In this document: positions 1 through 8,316 of the stretch, one piece after another | How the letters are laid out: each line of letters starts with the position of its first letter | Numbering within the stretch: the first letter of the stretch is position 1 | DNA from: an uncultured Clostridia bacterium | GTDB lineage: Bacteria; Bacillota; Clostridia; Christensenellales; Borkfalkiaceae | DNA: 43,555 bases | Assembly (NCBI GenBank): GCA_944342025.1 | Contig: CALVMD010000013.1 | Coordinates: forward strand, 1-43,555 | Direction of reading: 5' to 3' | Notes under the pieces: model-generated | Seen by the model: the letters and a program-made list of their open reading frames with translations, nothing else | The model's database searches: none | Told to the model about the DNA's origin: nothing | Position numbers and translations under genes: made by a program

Positions 1-127
1 CTTCGCTTTACTCTTCTTAGTATTGCCTTTCGTACTTGTCTTTCGTCTTTAAGTCTATGCAGTTGTCAATCTTCTTGAATCTCTTCAACAGAAGAGAAAG
101 GATGCTGCCTCAATCGACAGCTTAGAC
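1..127 (-). other. Untranslated leader, possibly of an rRNA operon (partial)
   Basis: This stretch lies downstream of the strong leftward promoter and has no open frame of note. On the minus strand it is purine-rich, with TTGACAACTGCATAG followed by AAGACGAAAGACAAG-like sequence, the style seen in rRNA leaders and 16S-23S spacers. No mature rRNA sequence is visible inside the window, so it is only a candidate leader. Confidence 0.4.
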
Positions 128-156
128 ATAATATCACTTTTACTTTTATATGTCAA
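128..156 (-). promoter_or_regulatory. Strong leftward promoter, probably of an rRNA operon
   Basis: On the minus strand a perfect -35 box TTGACA (151-156) is followed, after 17 bp, by -10 box TATTAT (128-133). Transcription would leave the window at the left edge. The 127-nt leader contains no convincing start codon and has a GATTGACAACTGCATAG stretch that resembles boxA-like leader sequence before 16S or 23S genes in Firmicutes. The promoter is seen directly; the rRNA identity is inference. Confidence 0.65.
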
Positions 157-250
157 GCAATTTTTCGAATTTTTTTGAATTTTATCGAATCGGACGAATA
201 TAGCACCCTCCGAATGCTTTTTCTATCCTTAATATTATAATATGAAAAGC

Positions 251-287
251 CAAACGGGCGGTGCGCGTTTCGCGCACCGCCCGTTTG
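251..287 (-). terminator. Terminator of the phosphoglucomutase operon
   Basis: A perfect 17-bp stem (251-267 with 271-287) closes a 3-nt loop. It starts 16 bp past the phosphoglucomutase stop codon. On the minus strand it is followed by a short T-rich run (TTTGGCTTTT). Confidence 0.85.
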
Positions 288-303
288 AACGTTTTTATAG
301 GTG

Positions 304-2013
304 TCAGCGGAGGAAAGCCTCGAAAGCCGCCTTCATCTTTTCATACGCTTTTTCAGCAGCCTCTTCGTCCTTGGCGCGGACGGAGTAATAGATCTTGAGC
401 TTGGGCTCGGTACCGCTCGGGCGGACGCAGATGAAACTGCCGTTTTCCAATTCGTAATACACGGCGTTGGTCTTGGGGATGTTCAGCGTTTCCTCCGTAC
501 CGTCCGCCAGCCTGCGCACCGATGCGGAATAATCGCGCACCGCGACGACGTTGTAGATATCAAATTTTTCCGCCTTTTTCGTCTTGCAGGCGTTGACGAC
601 GGCGTTCATCTCCTTCATCGCGTTCAGTCCGGAATATTTGATGCTGATATTCCTGTCGAGAACGTAGCCGTAATGCGCGTAAATGTCCATCAGGCGGCCG
701 TAAACGCTCTGTTTTTTATAAGTGTAATAGCAGACCATCTCTGCGCAGAGCATGCTCGCAACGACCGCGTCTTTATCGCGGCTGCCCTCCGTGCCGCGCA
801 GATAACCGCAGCTCTCTTCGAAACCGAACAGGAAAGTATGCGAATGATCCGCCTCGTATTCCTTGATCTTTTCGCCGATGAATTTGAACCCGACGGGAAC
901 ATCGACAAGCTCCACGCCGAAATCGTCGCAGATCGCTTTCGCCATGCCGGTCGTGACGAAACTCTTGACGACGACGCCGTTTGCGGGAAGTTTTCCGTCC
1001 TCTTTAAGCCGCGTGAGGATGTAATCGAGGAGCAGGATGCCGACCTGATTGCCCGAAAGCGCGACGAACTCGCCTTTGTCGTCTTTGACGGCGACGCCCA
1101 GGCGGTCGCTGTCGGGATCGGTGCCGAATACGACGTCGGCATTGATCTTCTGCGCGAGCGCGATACCCATCGAAAGCGTCTCTTTAAATTCGGGGTTCGG
1201 AACTTCGACCGTAGAAAATTCGGTATCCTTTTTCACCTGTTCGGGCACGACGGTGACGTTGATCTTCAGCTTTTTGAGGATGGTCGTCACGGGCACATAG
1301 CCGCTGCCGTGCACGGGCGTATAGACGAGTTTGAGGTCCTTGCCGACCTTTTTGACCGCCTCGGGCGAGAGGGTGAGTTTGGTCAGTTTTTTATAATAGC
1401 TCTTATCGACGGACGCAGGCACCTTTTTGATGAGGGAGGAACCCGCCGCCTCTCTGACCGAGAAATAATCGGCGATCTTTTCGATGAATCCTACGACGAC
1501 TTCGGTCGCCTCGGGAGACATCTGCGCGCCGTCTTCGCCGTACACTTTATAGCCGTTATATTCTTTGGGATTGTGGCTGGCGGTGATCATGATCCCGGCG
1601 ATCGTGCCGAGTTTGCGCACCGCATACGAGAGCATGGGCACTGGATGCACGTCGGAGAAGAGATACGCGACGATCCCGTTTGCAGCGAGGACGCCTGCCG
1701 CCGCGCGCGCGAATTCGTCCGATTTGCGGCGGGTATCGTAAGAAATGACGACGCCCCGTTTCATCGCAACGGCGCCGAGCGACTTGATATATTCGGAAAG
1801 CCCCTGCGTGGCGCGGCGGACGGTGTATACGTTCATCATGTTCGTTCCGTAACCGATAATGCCGCGCATGCCCGCCGTACCGAATTCGAGTTCGGCGCCG
1901 AATCTGTATTCGATCGCCTTGTCATCGCCGGAAACGGACGCGAGCTCTTTCTTCCCCTCCTCGTTCATGGCGGGAGAATTCAGCCACTTTTCATACTCTG
2001 CTTTATAATCCAT
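304..2013 (-). CDS. Phosphoglucomutase/phosphomannomutase family enzyme
   Basis: A 569-residue cytoplasmic alpha-D-phosphohexomutase that interconverts hexose 1- and 6-phosphates, linking glycolysis to cell-wall and glycogen precursors. All four active-site signatures are present: the phosphoserine loop TASHNP (144-149, Ser146), the metal loop GTDPDSDR (297-304), the sugar-binding GFEES (397-401) and the phosphate-binding RPSGTEPK (531-538). Length matches PgcA-type bacterial enzymes. The ATG start follows GGAGG (2024-2028). It is the last gene of a leftward operon behind two membrane-protein genes. Whether glucose or mannose phosphate is preferred cannot be read from the sequence. Confidence 0.95.
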   Translation of the reverse strand: MDYKAEYEKWLNSPAMNEEGKKELASVSGDDKAIEYRFGAELEFGTAGMRGIIGYGTNMMNVYTVRRATQGLSEYIKSLGAVAMKRGVVISYDTRRKSDEFARAAAGVLAANGIVAYLFSDVHPVPMLSYAVRKLGTIAGIMITASHNPKEYNGYKVYGEDGAQMSPEATEVVVGFIEKIADYFSVREAAGSSLIKKVPASVDKSYYKKLTKLTLSPEAVKKVGKDLKLVYTPVHGSGYVPVTTILKKLKINVTVVPEQVKKDTEFSTVEVPNPEFKETLSMGIALAQKINADVVFGTDPDSDRLGVAVKDDKGEFVALSGNQVGILLLDYILTRLKEDGKLPANGVVVKSFVTTGMAKAICDDFGVELVDVPVGFKFIGEKIKEYEADHSHTFLFGFEESCGYLRGTEGSRDKDAVVASMLCAEMVCYYTYKKQSVYGRLMDIYAHYGYVLDRNISIKYSGLNAMKEMNAVVNACKTKKAEKFDIYNVVAVRDYSASVRRLADGTEETLNIPKTNAVYYELENGSFICVRPSGTEPKLKIYYSVRAKDEEAAEKAYEKMKAAFEAFLR

Positions 2014-2079
2014 ATCATATACCTCCGAAGGGCGAACCCTTCTAAATTTTATCCTTTAAAGCGCGTTTCGCGCACGGGA

Positions 2080-3054
2080 TCAAAGTTCGAAATCGTCGTA
2101 AAAATTTTCCTGCTCTTTCGCCTCTTTCGGCTTTACGATCTTGTCTTCCGCCAAAAAATATTTTTTCTTTTCAAAAGTATAATAGGAAACAAACTGAATA
2201 CACACGAGCATGACAAAAGACATGGGCACCACTAAAAGGAGCGCCGCACCGAAAGAGCAGAACGCCCCGCCCACGCCGAGGCAGAGGATCAACAGGCAAG
2301 TCACCAAATACGTAGAAAAAAGGGTTCCGAAATTACCGCGGCATTGAGAAAAGCCTTTTCTGAACGCAGCCGACAATTTGCATTGATCGCTCACAAGGGC
2401 GGGTACCATGCTGTTGAAAACGGTGAGTTTGACCGCCTGCGAAACGAGGAACAGGGCCACCGACAACATCAGCGCGGCCGCCGTCGCCACGACGGCAAAC
2501 GAAATGATGTTCAGAAGGATGAGAAAAAATACATAGCAAAGCGCCAATACCGCAGCGTCGTAAACAAATGTAACAGGGACATAAATGACCTGCCACAGCG
2601 CAGCTTTTCCGAGATTTTTTATATATGCGGAAGAAAAGGGCGTCTTGGCATAGCTGGACATATTATCGTCGATCAGCCCGCCGAGCACAAAATTGCCCAT
2701 GCCGCTGAGAAAACGGAAAAGCAAAAGCACAACGACGGCGGATACGACGACGAACACCAGCCTTCCCGTTTCCGCAGAAATCAGCCTGCCGAGCGCGGCA
2801 ATCCCGGAACTGAATTCCGACGGAAATCCGTTCAGAAATTCCGTATTGCCCGAGACGAGAGCGCGCAGAAAGTCCTTGATCAAAACAACGAGAGATGAAA
2901 ATTCTTCGCTGCTGAAAATAAACGCGACGTTGGGAACGATGAGCGCAGCAGCCAATCCAACGCATACGACGGAAATAATGATCTTATAAAGCAGAAATTT
3001 ATAATTGAGCGAAAAATTATCGATCAGCAGATGAAAGGCATTTTTGAAAAGCAC
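2080..3054 (-). CDS. Polytopic membrane protein, unknown function
   Basis: A 324-residue integral membrane protein that I do not recognise. It has about six hydrophobic segments: an N-terminal one around residues 23-48, a pair around 95-130, another around 155-200 and two near 245-290. The C-terminus is charged and cytoplasmic in character. The gene starts 12 bp past the stop of the upstream membrane-protein gene and lies upstream of phosphoglucomutase, so the three are probably co-transcribed. The N-terminal style (FKNAF..., aromatic and hydrophobic) resembles that of its upstream neighbour, and the two may be distant paralogues. A role in cell envelope or secretion is only a guess. Confidence 0.75.
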   Translation of the reverse strand: MLFKNAFHLLIDNFSLNYKFLLYKIIISVVCVGLAAALIVPNVAFIFSSEEFSSLVVLIKDFLRALVSGNTEFLNGFPSEFSSGIAALGRLISAETGRLVFVVVSAVVVLLLFRFLSGMGNFVLGGLIDDNMSSYAKTPFSSAYIKNLGKAALWQVIYVPVTFVYDAAVLALCYVFFLILLNIISFAVVATAAALMLSVALFLVSQAVKLTVFNSMVPALVSDQCKLSAAFRKGFSQCRGNFGTLFSTYLVTCLLILCLGVGGAFCSFGAALLLVVPMSFVMLVCIQFVSYYTFEKKKYFLAEDKIVKPKEAKEQENFYDDFEL

Positions 3055-3066
3055 CCTGCTCCCTCC

Positions 3067-3885
3067 TCAATATCTTTTTCTGAGATCGGCGCGCTCCTCT
3101 CCCGCCGCATCGAAATACGCGACGAACATGAGCGCACAGAAATACAGAAAAAGCAAAATGAAAATGATCTCGATAAAAACAAACACGGGCACGATCACGT
3201 CGAACGCGCTGCAAACGCCGACAACCAACAAAAGCAGCGCCACGCCCGCCAAATAGGGCAACATTACGGCCAAATACAATTTTTTCCTTTTGGACGAAAT
3301 CGCCTGATTGGCAAACACCATCGCATCCGCAAAGCTGTATCCCGTAATCTGACGGCAAGGCAGCCAAAGCCAAAACAAAGAAAATATATAGGACAATAAG
3401 AGGCACATACCCAGCGCGACGACGATCGCCACGACCGTGCGCGCCGCGCCCCCGAACGCGATGACGGCGACATACACGAGCCCCGACGCAAGCAACGCCC
3501 ATAGTTCGTAAACCGCGATCGCGACGATCAGCATCAAGAAGGTGGAAAGAAAATTATAATTGATCCTGCCGAAGATCCCCTTCAACGAGCGTGACCCTAT
3601 GCGCATATGCTTTTCTATAAACGCCAGGATCATCGGCATGAAAATCGCCAAGCACGCGAAACATACCAGCGCAAACGGCCAACGGCTTCCGTTGATAAAC
3701 GAGAAACAGTTGAACACGGTGACAAACGAAACTTCGGCATTCAGTTCGAGCAGATTTCTGGCGATCGTCTCCAAACTCTGCAGATCGAGCGCCAACGCAA
3801 AAAAGTAGGAGGGAATGAGCGCAAACAGGAACAGGAATATGAAATTTTTGAAAACGTATTTCCATGCACTGCCGATATAACCCAC
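3067..3885 (-). CDS. Polytopic membrane protein, unknown function (GTG start)
   Basis: A 272-residue integral membrane protein with about six hydrophobic segments and no recognised family. I chose the GTG at 3885 because GGAGG (3893-3897) sits 7 bp before it. Starting further upstream would run the reading frame through the promoter at 3953-3981. It is the first gene of the operon that continues into the second membrane protein and phosphoglucomutase. Its short hydrophilic loops and repeated paired helices resemble general membrane-insertion or stress proteins, but nothing supports a specific role. Confidence 0.7.
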   Translation of the reverse strand: MGYIGSAWKYVFKNFIFLFLFALIPSYFFALALDLQSLETIARNLLELNAEVSFVTVFNCFSFINGSRWPFALVCFACLAIFMPMILAFIEKHMRIGSRSLKGIFGRINYNFLSTFLMLIVAIAVYELWALLASGLVYVAVIAFGGAARTVVAIVVALGMCLLLSYIFSLFWLWLPCRQITGYSFADAMVFANQAISSKRKKLYLAVMLPYLAGVALLLLVVGVCSAFDVIVPVFVFIEIIFILLFLYFCALMFVAYFDAAGEERADLRKRY

Positions 3886-3952
3886 GTTTTGTCCTCCGTA
3901 CCGCGTCCGTGCGCCATGACGCACCGCACCGAAGCAGACGCTTACCGGATAC

Positions 3953-3981
3953 ATTATATAATAAAAAAAGCGTGATGTAAA
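3953..3981 (-). promoter_or_regulatory. Promoter of the membrane-protein/phosphoglucomutase operon
   Basis: On the minus strand, TTTACA (3976-3981) is followed after 17 bp by a perfect TATAAT (3953-3958). It lies 68 bp upstream of the GTG start at 3885. The remaining intergenic stretch, 3982-4144, shows no gene and no clear motif. Confidence 0.75.
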
Positions 3982-4144
3982 GCCTTTCCCGAATTTTTAT
4001 GCCAAAGTTTTGCGCCAAACCGCGCTTTCGACGGCATCACGGTCGTCTTTTTTAGGCAAACGGTACTTTAAAACGGCGTCCGATTTTCTGTTTTGTCTCA
4101 AAATATGCGTTTTTGCGCCGCAAAACGCTTTCCCGCCAAACGCA

Positions 4145-4176
4145 ATCGGGGCGCCCGCAAAAGCGGGCGCCCCGAT
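4145..4176 (-). terminator. Stem-loop at the end of the phage head module
   Basis: A perfect 14-bp stem (4145-4158 with 4163-4176) closes an AAAA/TTTT loop and touches the stop codon of the last phage gene. The following minus-strand bases are only moderately T-rich (TGCGTTTGG), so termination strength is uncertain. Confidence 0.6.
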
Positions 4177-4643
4177 CAGACCTGCGTCATGAGAAGCTGC
4201 AACAGATAATTGTAATACACGCCGAGATAATCCTCGGCGATCTTGTCCTCTCGGTAATCCGCAAGAGCCTCCTCTTTGTCCTCATATGCGAGATAGTATG
4301 CCTTGACCTCCGCATAGCGTTCGCTCATGGGCAGAGTATAATCGACCTCGTATGGCGCCTCGCCCGGATCGATCCCGGACGAAGGCCCCGAGCCCTCTTC
4401 CCCCGCATACAGGTCTTCGAGATCTTCTTCCAACTGTCGCCGTATGTCGGCGACGGCGGCGTCCAGTTTTTCTTTCAGATCGGCCAGGATCTTTTCCAGA
4501 ATGCTCGAACGCGCAGTCCGCCGCGCCGACGCCGCGGCGCGCTCTCTGTACGATTCACGCGCAAATTCGTCCTCCTCGGCGGCGATTTCACGCTCCGCCC
4601 CGTCGATCAGCCGCTGCGCCAATACATCCGTTCCCACAGCCAT
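4176..4643 (-). CDS. Phage module protein, helical/coiled-coil, unknown
   Basis: A 155-residue acidic protein, the last gene of the head module. Residues about 10-85 are strongly charged and helical in character, with many Ala, Arg and Glu residues, suggesting a coiled coil. The C-terminal part is rich in Tyr and acidic residues. The ATG follows GAGGAGG with good spacing and comes 12 bp after the stop of the preceding gene. In P22-like phages the gene after the gp10-type plug encodes the trimeric coiled-coil tail needle (gp26). Position and helical character fit loosely, but no specific gp26 motif is visible. Confidence 0.6.
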   Translation of the reverse strand: MAVGTDVLAQRLIDGAEREIAAEEDEFARESYRERAAASARRTARSSILEKILADLKEKLDAAVADIRRQLEEDLEDLYAGEEGSGPSSGIDPGEAPYEVDYTLPMSERYAEVKAYYLAYEDKEEALADYREDKIAEDYLGVYYNYLLQLLMTQV

Positions 4644-4655
4644 AAAAACACCTCC

Positions 4656-5957
4656 TCAGCATGCGCGGGAGTAACCCGCCGTCAGCGCTTCGACGCGACC
4701 TTCCTTTCTCGCGACGATGCAAAAACGGAACCGCGTCCCCCGCAACGACGTGCGCATCTTCTTGGTCTCCCCCGTCAGACACACGTCGAACGTTCGGCTG
4801 CCCCACTCGCTCTCCGCCGTCACGGTAAATTCACCCGACGCGGTCAGCGCGATCTCTTCGAGTATGGCGGGCGCACCGTCGAACGGCGGCAAAACGCGCC
4901 CGTACCATCTCCCCGGCACGTCACCCGTCCCCCGCAACGCGCGCACCCCGCCGTCCGCATAAAAACAGGCGATCGCGCCGGCAGGCGAAGGCATGCGCGA
5001 AAGAGCAGTGCGGCGCCCCTTCATGAAAAGTGCGCCCGAGCCGTCCTCCGCAAATACGGCGGTAACCGCGCCGTCTTCCGTATCGCCGCAAAAATACACC
5101 TTCCCGCCGCAGGCCGCCGCCGCGCAGCAGCCGCCCGAAAACACGCCGGCGTATGCAGGATAAAACGCCTCCGCACCGCCCGCGTCCAGCCGATACAGCG
5201 TACCGTCCGCGAGGAAAAAGATCTCACCGTTCTCCCCGCAGACCGACCCGCGGCAAATCTTTGCGAAAGGCGCGTCTATATCCGTCAACTCAAATCCGTC
5301 CTCTTCACCCGCGACGGTCAGCTTCTGCACGCCGAATTCACGGACGAGAAAGAACGCGCCTTCCGTCTCCGCAAAGGCAAGGATCTCCCCTCTTTCGTCG
5401 GGAAGATCGATATATCCGCCCTCCTCTTCAAAATCGTGCGCGTCGAGCAATGCGGAAAAGCGCACGCGCGGGACGCCGTTTTCCGTTCCGGCTGTCCACA
5501 GCCTGTCGTACGCATACCCCGCGCAGGAAAAGGCGGGAATATCCGTACAGACAACGGCGCCCCCGCTTTTAACGAGGCACACGTCCTCTCCGTCGGACAG
5601 CACCAGCGCTTCCTCTCCGTCATACAGCCGAGCCGCGGCGGGCGGCGCGGAAAAAGTCAGACCCGTATCCGAAAAAGCGCCGCCGTCGCCCGCACAGAAA
5701 TACAACTTGCCCGCCGCATACGCGGCGGCGCACATCCCCGCCGATGTGCGCAAAAAATACAGTCTTTCCGGTGCACAGTCTTCGGGAAAAGAAAATTCGC
5801 CAGCCCCGCCGCAGTATATCGGTTCGCCCGCCGTCTTGACAAGGCTTCCGTTTTCAACGAGCAGCCCCTCTGCGCTCGCCCCTTCTCCCGAAAAATCGCA
5901 TGCGACGCGCGTGAGGCTGCCTTTCGGCGAAAAAACCTGTTTTCTGACTCCGATCAT
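4656..5957 (-). CDS. Phage neck protein, P22 gp10-like plug candidate
   Basis: A 433-residue protein made of repeated short beta-strand units such as GKLYFCAGDGG, GEIFFLADGTLYRL and GKVYFCGDTEDG, suggesting a beta-propeller. The C-terminus ends in a beta-rich segment around RFRFCIVARKEGRVEAL. Its position two genes after the capsid gene, directly after a small connector-like gene, and its length match the packaged-DNA stabilisation protein gp10 of P22-type podoviruses (about 470 residues). I prefer ATG 5957 to the GTG at 5963: it forms an ATGA overlap with the upstream stop and has GAGG 8 bp ahead. The gp10 assignment is inference from order and fold character. Confidence 0.6.
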   Translation of the reverse strand: MIGVRKQVFSPKGSLTRVACDFSGEGASAEGLLVENGSLVKTAGEPIYCGGAGEFSFPEDCAPERLYFLRTSAGMCAAAYAAGKLYFCAGDGGAFSDTGLTFSAPPAAARLYDGEEALVLSDGEDVCLVKSGGAVVCTDIPAFSCAGYAYDRLWTAGTENGVPRVRFSALLDAHDFEEEGGYIDLPDERGEILAFAETEGAFFLVREFGVQKLTVAGEEDGFELTDIDAPFAKICRGSVCGENGEIFFLADGTLYRLDAGGAEAFYPAYAGVFSGGCCAAAACGGKVYFCGDTEDGAVTAVFAEDGSGALFMKGRRTALSRMPSPAGAIACFYADGGVRALRGTGDVPGRWYGRVLPPFDGAPAILEEIALTASGEFTVTAESEWGSRTFDVCLTGETKKMRTSLRGTRFRFCIVARKEGRVEALTAGYSRAC

Positions 5958-6502
5958 ATCCACCGCCTCGGCCTTATGTGCCCGTTTTTCTGTCTGCCCG
6001 CCGCGGCAAGCGCGTCTTTATAGCGCGCGTCCAGCTCGGCGGCGCGGTCGAGCGCACCTTCCATGAGCGAAAATTCGCACGCCGCGCCGAGCGCCAGAAA
6101 GCGCCCGCCGCATCCGAAATCCGTCTCGTCCCCTTCGCTCTTCACGTCGGGTCGGAAACGGTACCGCACCGTCGTTTCGCCCTTGCGGACGAAAATACCG
6201 TCAGCGTCAGCGCGGAAATGGAGCTTTTCCCCGTTTTCGCCGTGCACCGCAAGCACCTCGACGGGCCGCCCGGAAAAGGCGGAAAACAAAATTTTTCCGT
6301 CCGACAGGAACGTCTCCTCCCTGATGAGCGGGACAAAGTCGAGCGCCGCCTCGTTTTCGGTCAGGTTGAAACAGCGCAGCATTTGCGCCGCGTCCCTTTG
6401 CAGGGCGGCCGTATCCGTCCCGCCGGCGCCCGCCAGATAGTCGGAAAGATCCCGTCTCCCCGCCAATTCCGCCGCCGCCCGCATGATCTCTTTGACTTTC
6501 AT
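5954..6502 (-). CDS. Head-tail connector-like phage protein (gp4-like position)
   Basis: A 182-residue protein directly downstream of the major capsid gene. The N-terminal third is helical, and the central part contains beta-rich segments (FSAFSGRPVEVLAVHGENG). A helical C-terminal stretch (AELDARYKDALAAAG) follows. In P22-type genomes this position holds tail accessory factor gp4 (about 166 residues), which extends the portal, so a gp4-like adaptor is likely. The start at 6502 is set by GGGAGGTGAAA immediately before the ATG; a longer upstream reading would run back through that site. It overlaps the next gene by 4 bp (ATGA). Confidence 0.6.
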   Translation of the reverse strand: MKVKEIMRAAAELAGRRDLSDYLAGAGGTDTAALQRDAAQMLRCFNLTENEAALDFVPLIREETFLSDGKILFSAFSGRPVEVLAVHGENGEKLHFRADADGIFVRKGETTVRYRFRPDVKSEGDETDFGCGGRFLALGAACEFSLMEGALDRAAELDARYKDALAAAGRQKNGHIRPRRWI

Positions 6503-6628
6503 TTTCACCTCCCGCGCGGCCAAGCGCCGCGCCTTCGTGCGGCAAAAGCCGCTTTTGACCACAAACGGCAAAAAGCGGGCGGAAAGCGCCTCCGTGCCGC
6601 CGCTCTCCTCCCGCCGCCGTTCACATCG

Positions 6629-7792
6629 TCAGGCCTCGGTAATGCCGGACAGCATCGCCTGTCCGCAGGGACGGGTGCAGATGAGGTCGGCATACTTCAC
6701 GAGCGTCGCCGTATAAACCGGCTTGCCCGCGACCTGTTTGAGCACTCTCCCGTCGTCCCCTTCCAACCACTTCCAGTCGCACAGCTGATGCAGGCAGAAA
6801 TCCTGCGTATTGAGCAGATACATCGTGCCGTCGGGGCAGAACCTGTCCGCAACGACGGGAATGCCGTTGTACGAAATGGTACGGTAACCGCCCTCCAGCT
6901 CCATGACGTCGGTATTGCGCTTGCTTTCGGAAAACAGCTTCTGCAAGGCGCGCTTCACGCCCCAGCTGCACACGATAAAGTCCACACGGCTGCCTGCCGT
7001 CTCTTCCAACCTGTCGATGGCCGTCTGGATCGCAGTCTCGGTGATCGCACCGACGCTCGTCTTGATGTACGGGATCATCCACTTGTGCGTAGCCCTGTCA
7101 ATGCCGTAAAGGGAACCCGTCGTCTTAAAGATCGCGCCGAGGCCCGTAAGTTCGAGGTTATACGACCCCTGCACGCATACCTGGGCGCCCTCGTCGACGC
7201 CTGTGAGCGTCCCGCCCGAAACGGTGAACGTTTTATTGTCCCTGTCCACGGACAGAATGCGTCTGCCCTCCGCGCCCGATACGGCGCTGCCCTCATCGAG
7301 AAAATCGACGACCATCCCCTCGACGATGTTCTTCACGCTGCCGACCGTGACCGTCGTGCCCGACACGGACGACACCTCCGCAAGGACGCCGCTGCCGTCG
7401 CCGAACAGCATCCTGCCGAAATTGAAGGACGAAGAGCGGACCAGCCCTTCCATCTCCGCGCTGAGCAGGTTCACGAACGCACCCACGTTATTTTCGGACG
7501 CGCGCACAGCCTTGTCGCTGATCTCGATGGTACCGTACAGGTTTTTGAGCGTGGTGACGAACTGTTCGTAATTGTTGCCCGCAGCGGAAGGGAGATCCCC
7601 CTCTTCCGTACCCGCGCCCACGCCGCCGTTGACGCCGTAACGGGCGAGCCTTCTCACCTCTTTGCCCCACACGTCCGCCGTAGACTGCCTGATCCTGGCA
7701 AGAAGGGGATTAACCGCCGTGTTCAGCTGATCGGAGATCACCCCGAGATATACGCTTTTGAGCGCGTTGTCCGCGCTTGTCATCGTTACCAT
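6629..7792 (-). CDS. Phage major capsid protein (HK97-fold candidate)
   Basis: A 387-residue coat protein. The long N-terminal helical region, the E-loop-like stretch around residues 50-75, and the C-terminal segments with CSWGVKRALQKLF and a late GIPVVADRFCPDGTMYLL motif are typical of P22/HK97-fold capsid proteins. Residues about 138-210 form a beta-rich inserted domain (VSGTTVTVGS, NKTFTVSGGTL), like the surface insertion domains seen in some capsid proteins. The gene lies between scaffold-like and connector-like genes, the canonical order. An AAGGAG lies 13 bp before the ATG, longer than usual spacing. No truncation or frameshift is seen. Confidence 0.85.
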   Translation of the reverse strand: MVTMTSADNALKSVYLGVISDQLNTAVNPLLARIRQSTADVWGKEVRRLARYGVNGGVGAGTEEGDLPSAAGNNYEQFVTTLKNLYGTIEISDKAVRASENNVGAFVNLLSAEMEGLVRSSSFNFGRMLFGDGSGVLAEVSSVSGTTVTVGSVKNIVEGMVVDFLDEGSAVSGAEGRRILSVDRDNKTFTVSGGTLTGVDEGAQVCVQGSYNLELTGLGAIFKTTGSLYGIDRATHKWMIPYIKTSVGAITETAIQTAIDRLEETAGSRVDFIVCSWGVKRALQKLFSESKRNTDVMELEGGYRTISYNGIPVVADRFCPDGTMYLLNTQDFCLHQLCDWKWLEGDDGRVLKQVAGKPVYTATLVKYADLICTRPCGQAMLSGITEA

Positions 7793-7840
7793 TGTTCCGT
7801 TAAAACTCCTTATGAATTTATTGAGAGAGAGCCGCCTGCG

Positions 7841-8314
7841 TCAGTCCCCTTTCGAAAAGAGATCCCTCGCAAGCTCTGCCGCCTCCCTGAAATCGCGCGG
7901 CCGCCTTTCCGGCGCGGAAACGTGCGTTCCGTCCCCCGCCATCACGGGCGGTGCGCCCTTGCGGACGGAAACGAGATATTCGGCGATCACTCTTTTGCGC
8001 AGCTCGTCCGAAACCCCGTCCGTCCCTTCTTCCGATCCCGTGACCTGCCCCGAGTGCACGGCCGCCGCGGGCGGCTGTGCGTTATCGCCCGCAGGTCCGG
8101 CCGCCTCATTGCTCGAAGCGCGCCCTTCCAACTCTCTGAGCCGCTGACTGCGGCGGGTAAATTCAGCTTCCAGCGAGTTGTACGCATTCAGAAGGGCATC
8201 CACGCTCTTGAATTTCCCCAGATCCGCAGGCGCCGCCGCGCCTCCTTCCGTACGGGCCTCCGCCCCGTGCGCCGCTGCCTGCGGCGCGCCGATGTTCTCC
8301 TTCTCCTGTTCCAT
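7841..8314 (-). CDS. Scaffolding-like phage protein
   Basis: A 157-residue, Ala-, Glu- and Gly-rich hydrophilic protein of low complexity. It has a helical, coiled-coil-like centre (residues about 35-70, with heptad-like Leu spacing) and a basic, charged C-terminus. Small, disordered and charged proteins coded between portal and coat protein are usually scaffolds that guide capsid assembly through a C-terminal helix. The position supports that role, but the sequence alone does not prove it. GGAGG lies 7 bp before ATG 8314, and the start is 2 bp past the portal stop codon, indicating translational coupling. Confidence 0.65.
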   Translation of the reverse strand: MEQEKENIGAPQAAAHGAEARTEGGAAAPADLGKFKSVDALLNAYNSLEAEFTRRSQRLRELEGRASSNEAAGPAGDNAQPPAAAVHSGQVTGSEEGTDGVSDELRKRVIAEYLVSVRKGAPPVMAGDGTHVSAPERRPRDFREAAELARDLFSKGD

Positions 8315-8316
8315 AT

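Noticed and set aside
301-2235. A long open frame antisense to phosphoglucomutase
   Set aside because: The opposite strand has all four catalytic motifs, a ribosome site and a terminator. The antisense frame is a GC-driven shadow with no recognisable protein.
4113-6023. Long rightward frame across the phage neck genes
   Set aside because: It is rich in Arg and Pro of the type made by GC-rich antisense frames. The leftward genes have ribosome sites and ATGA coupling.
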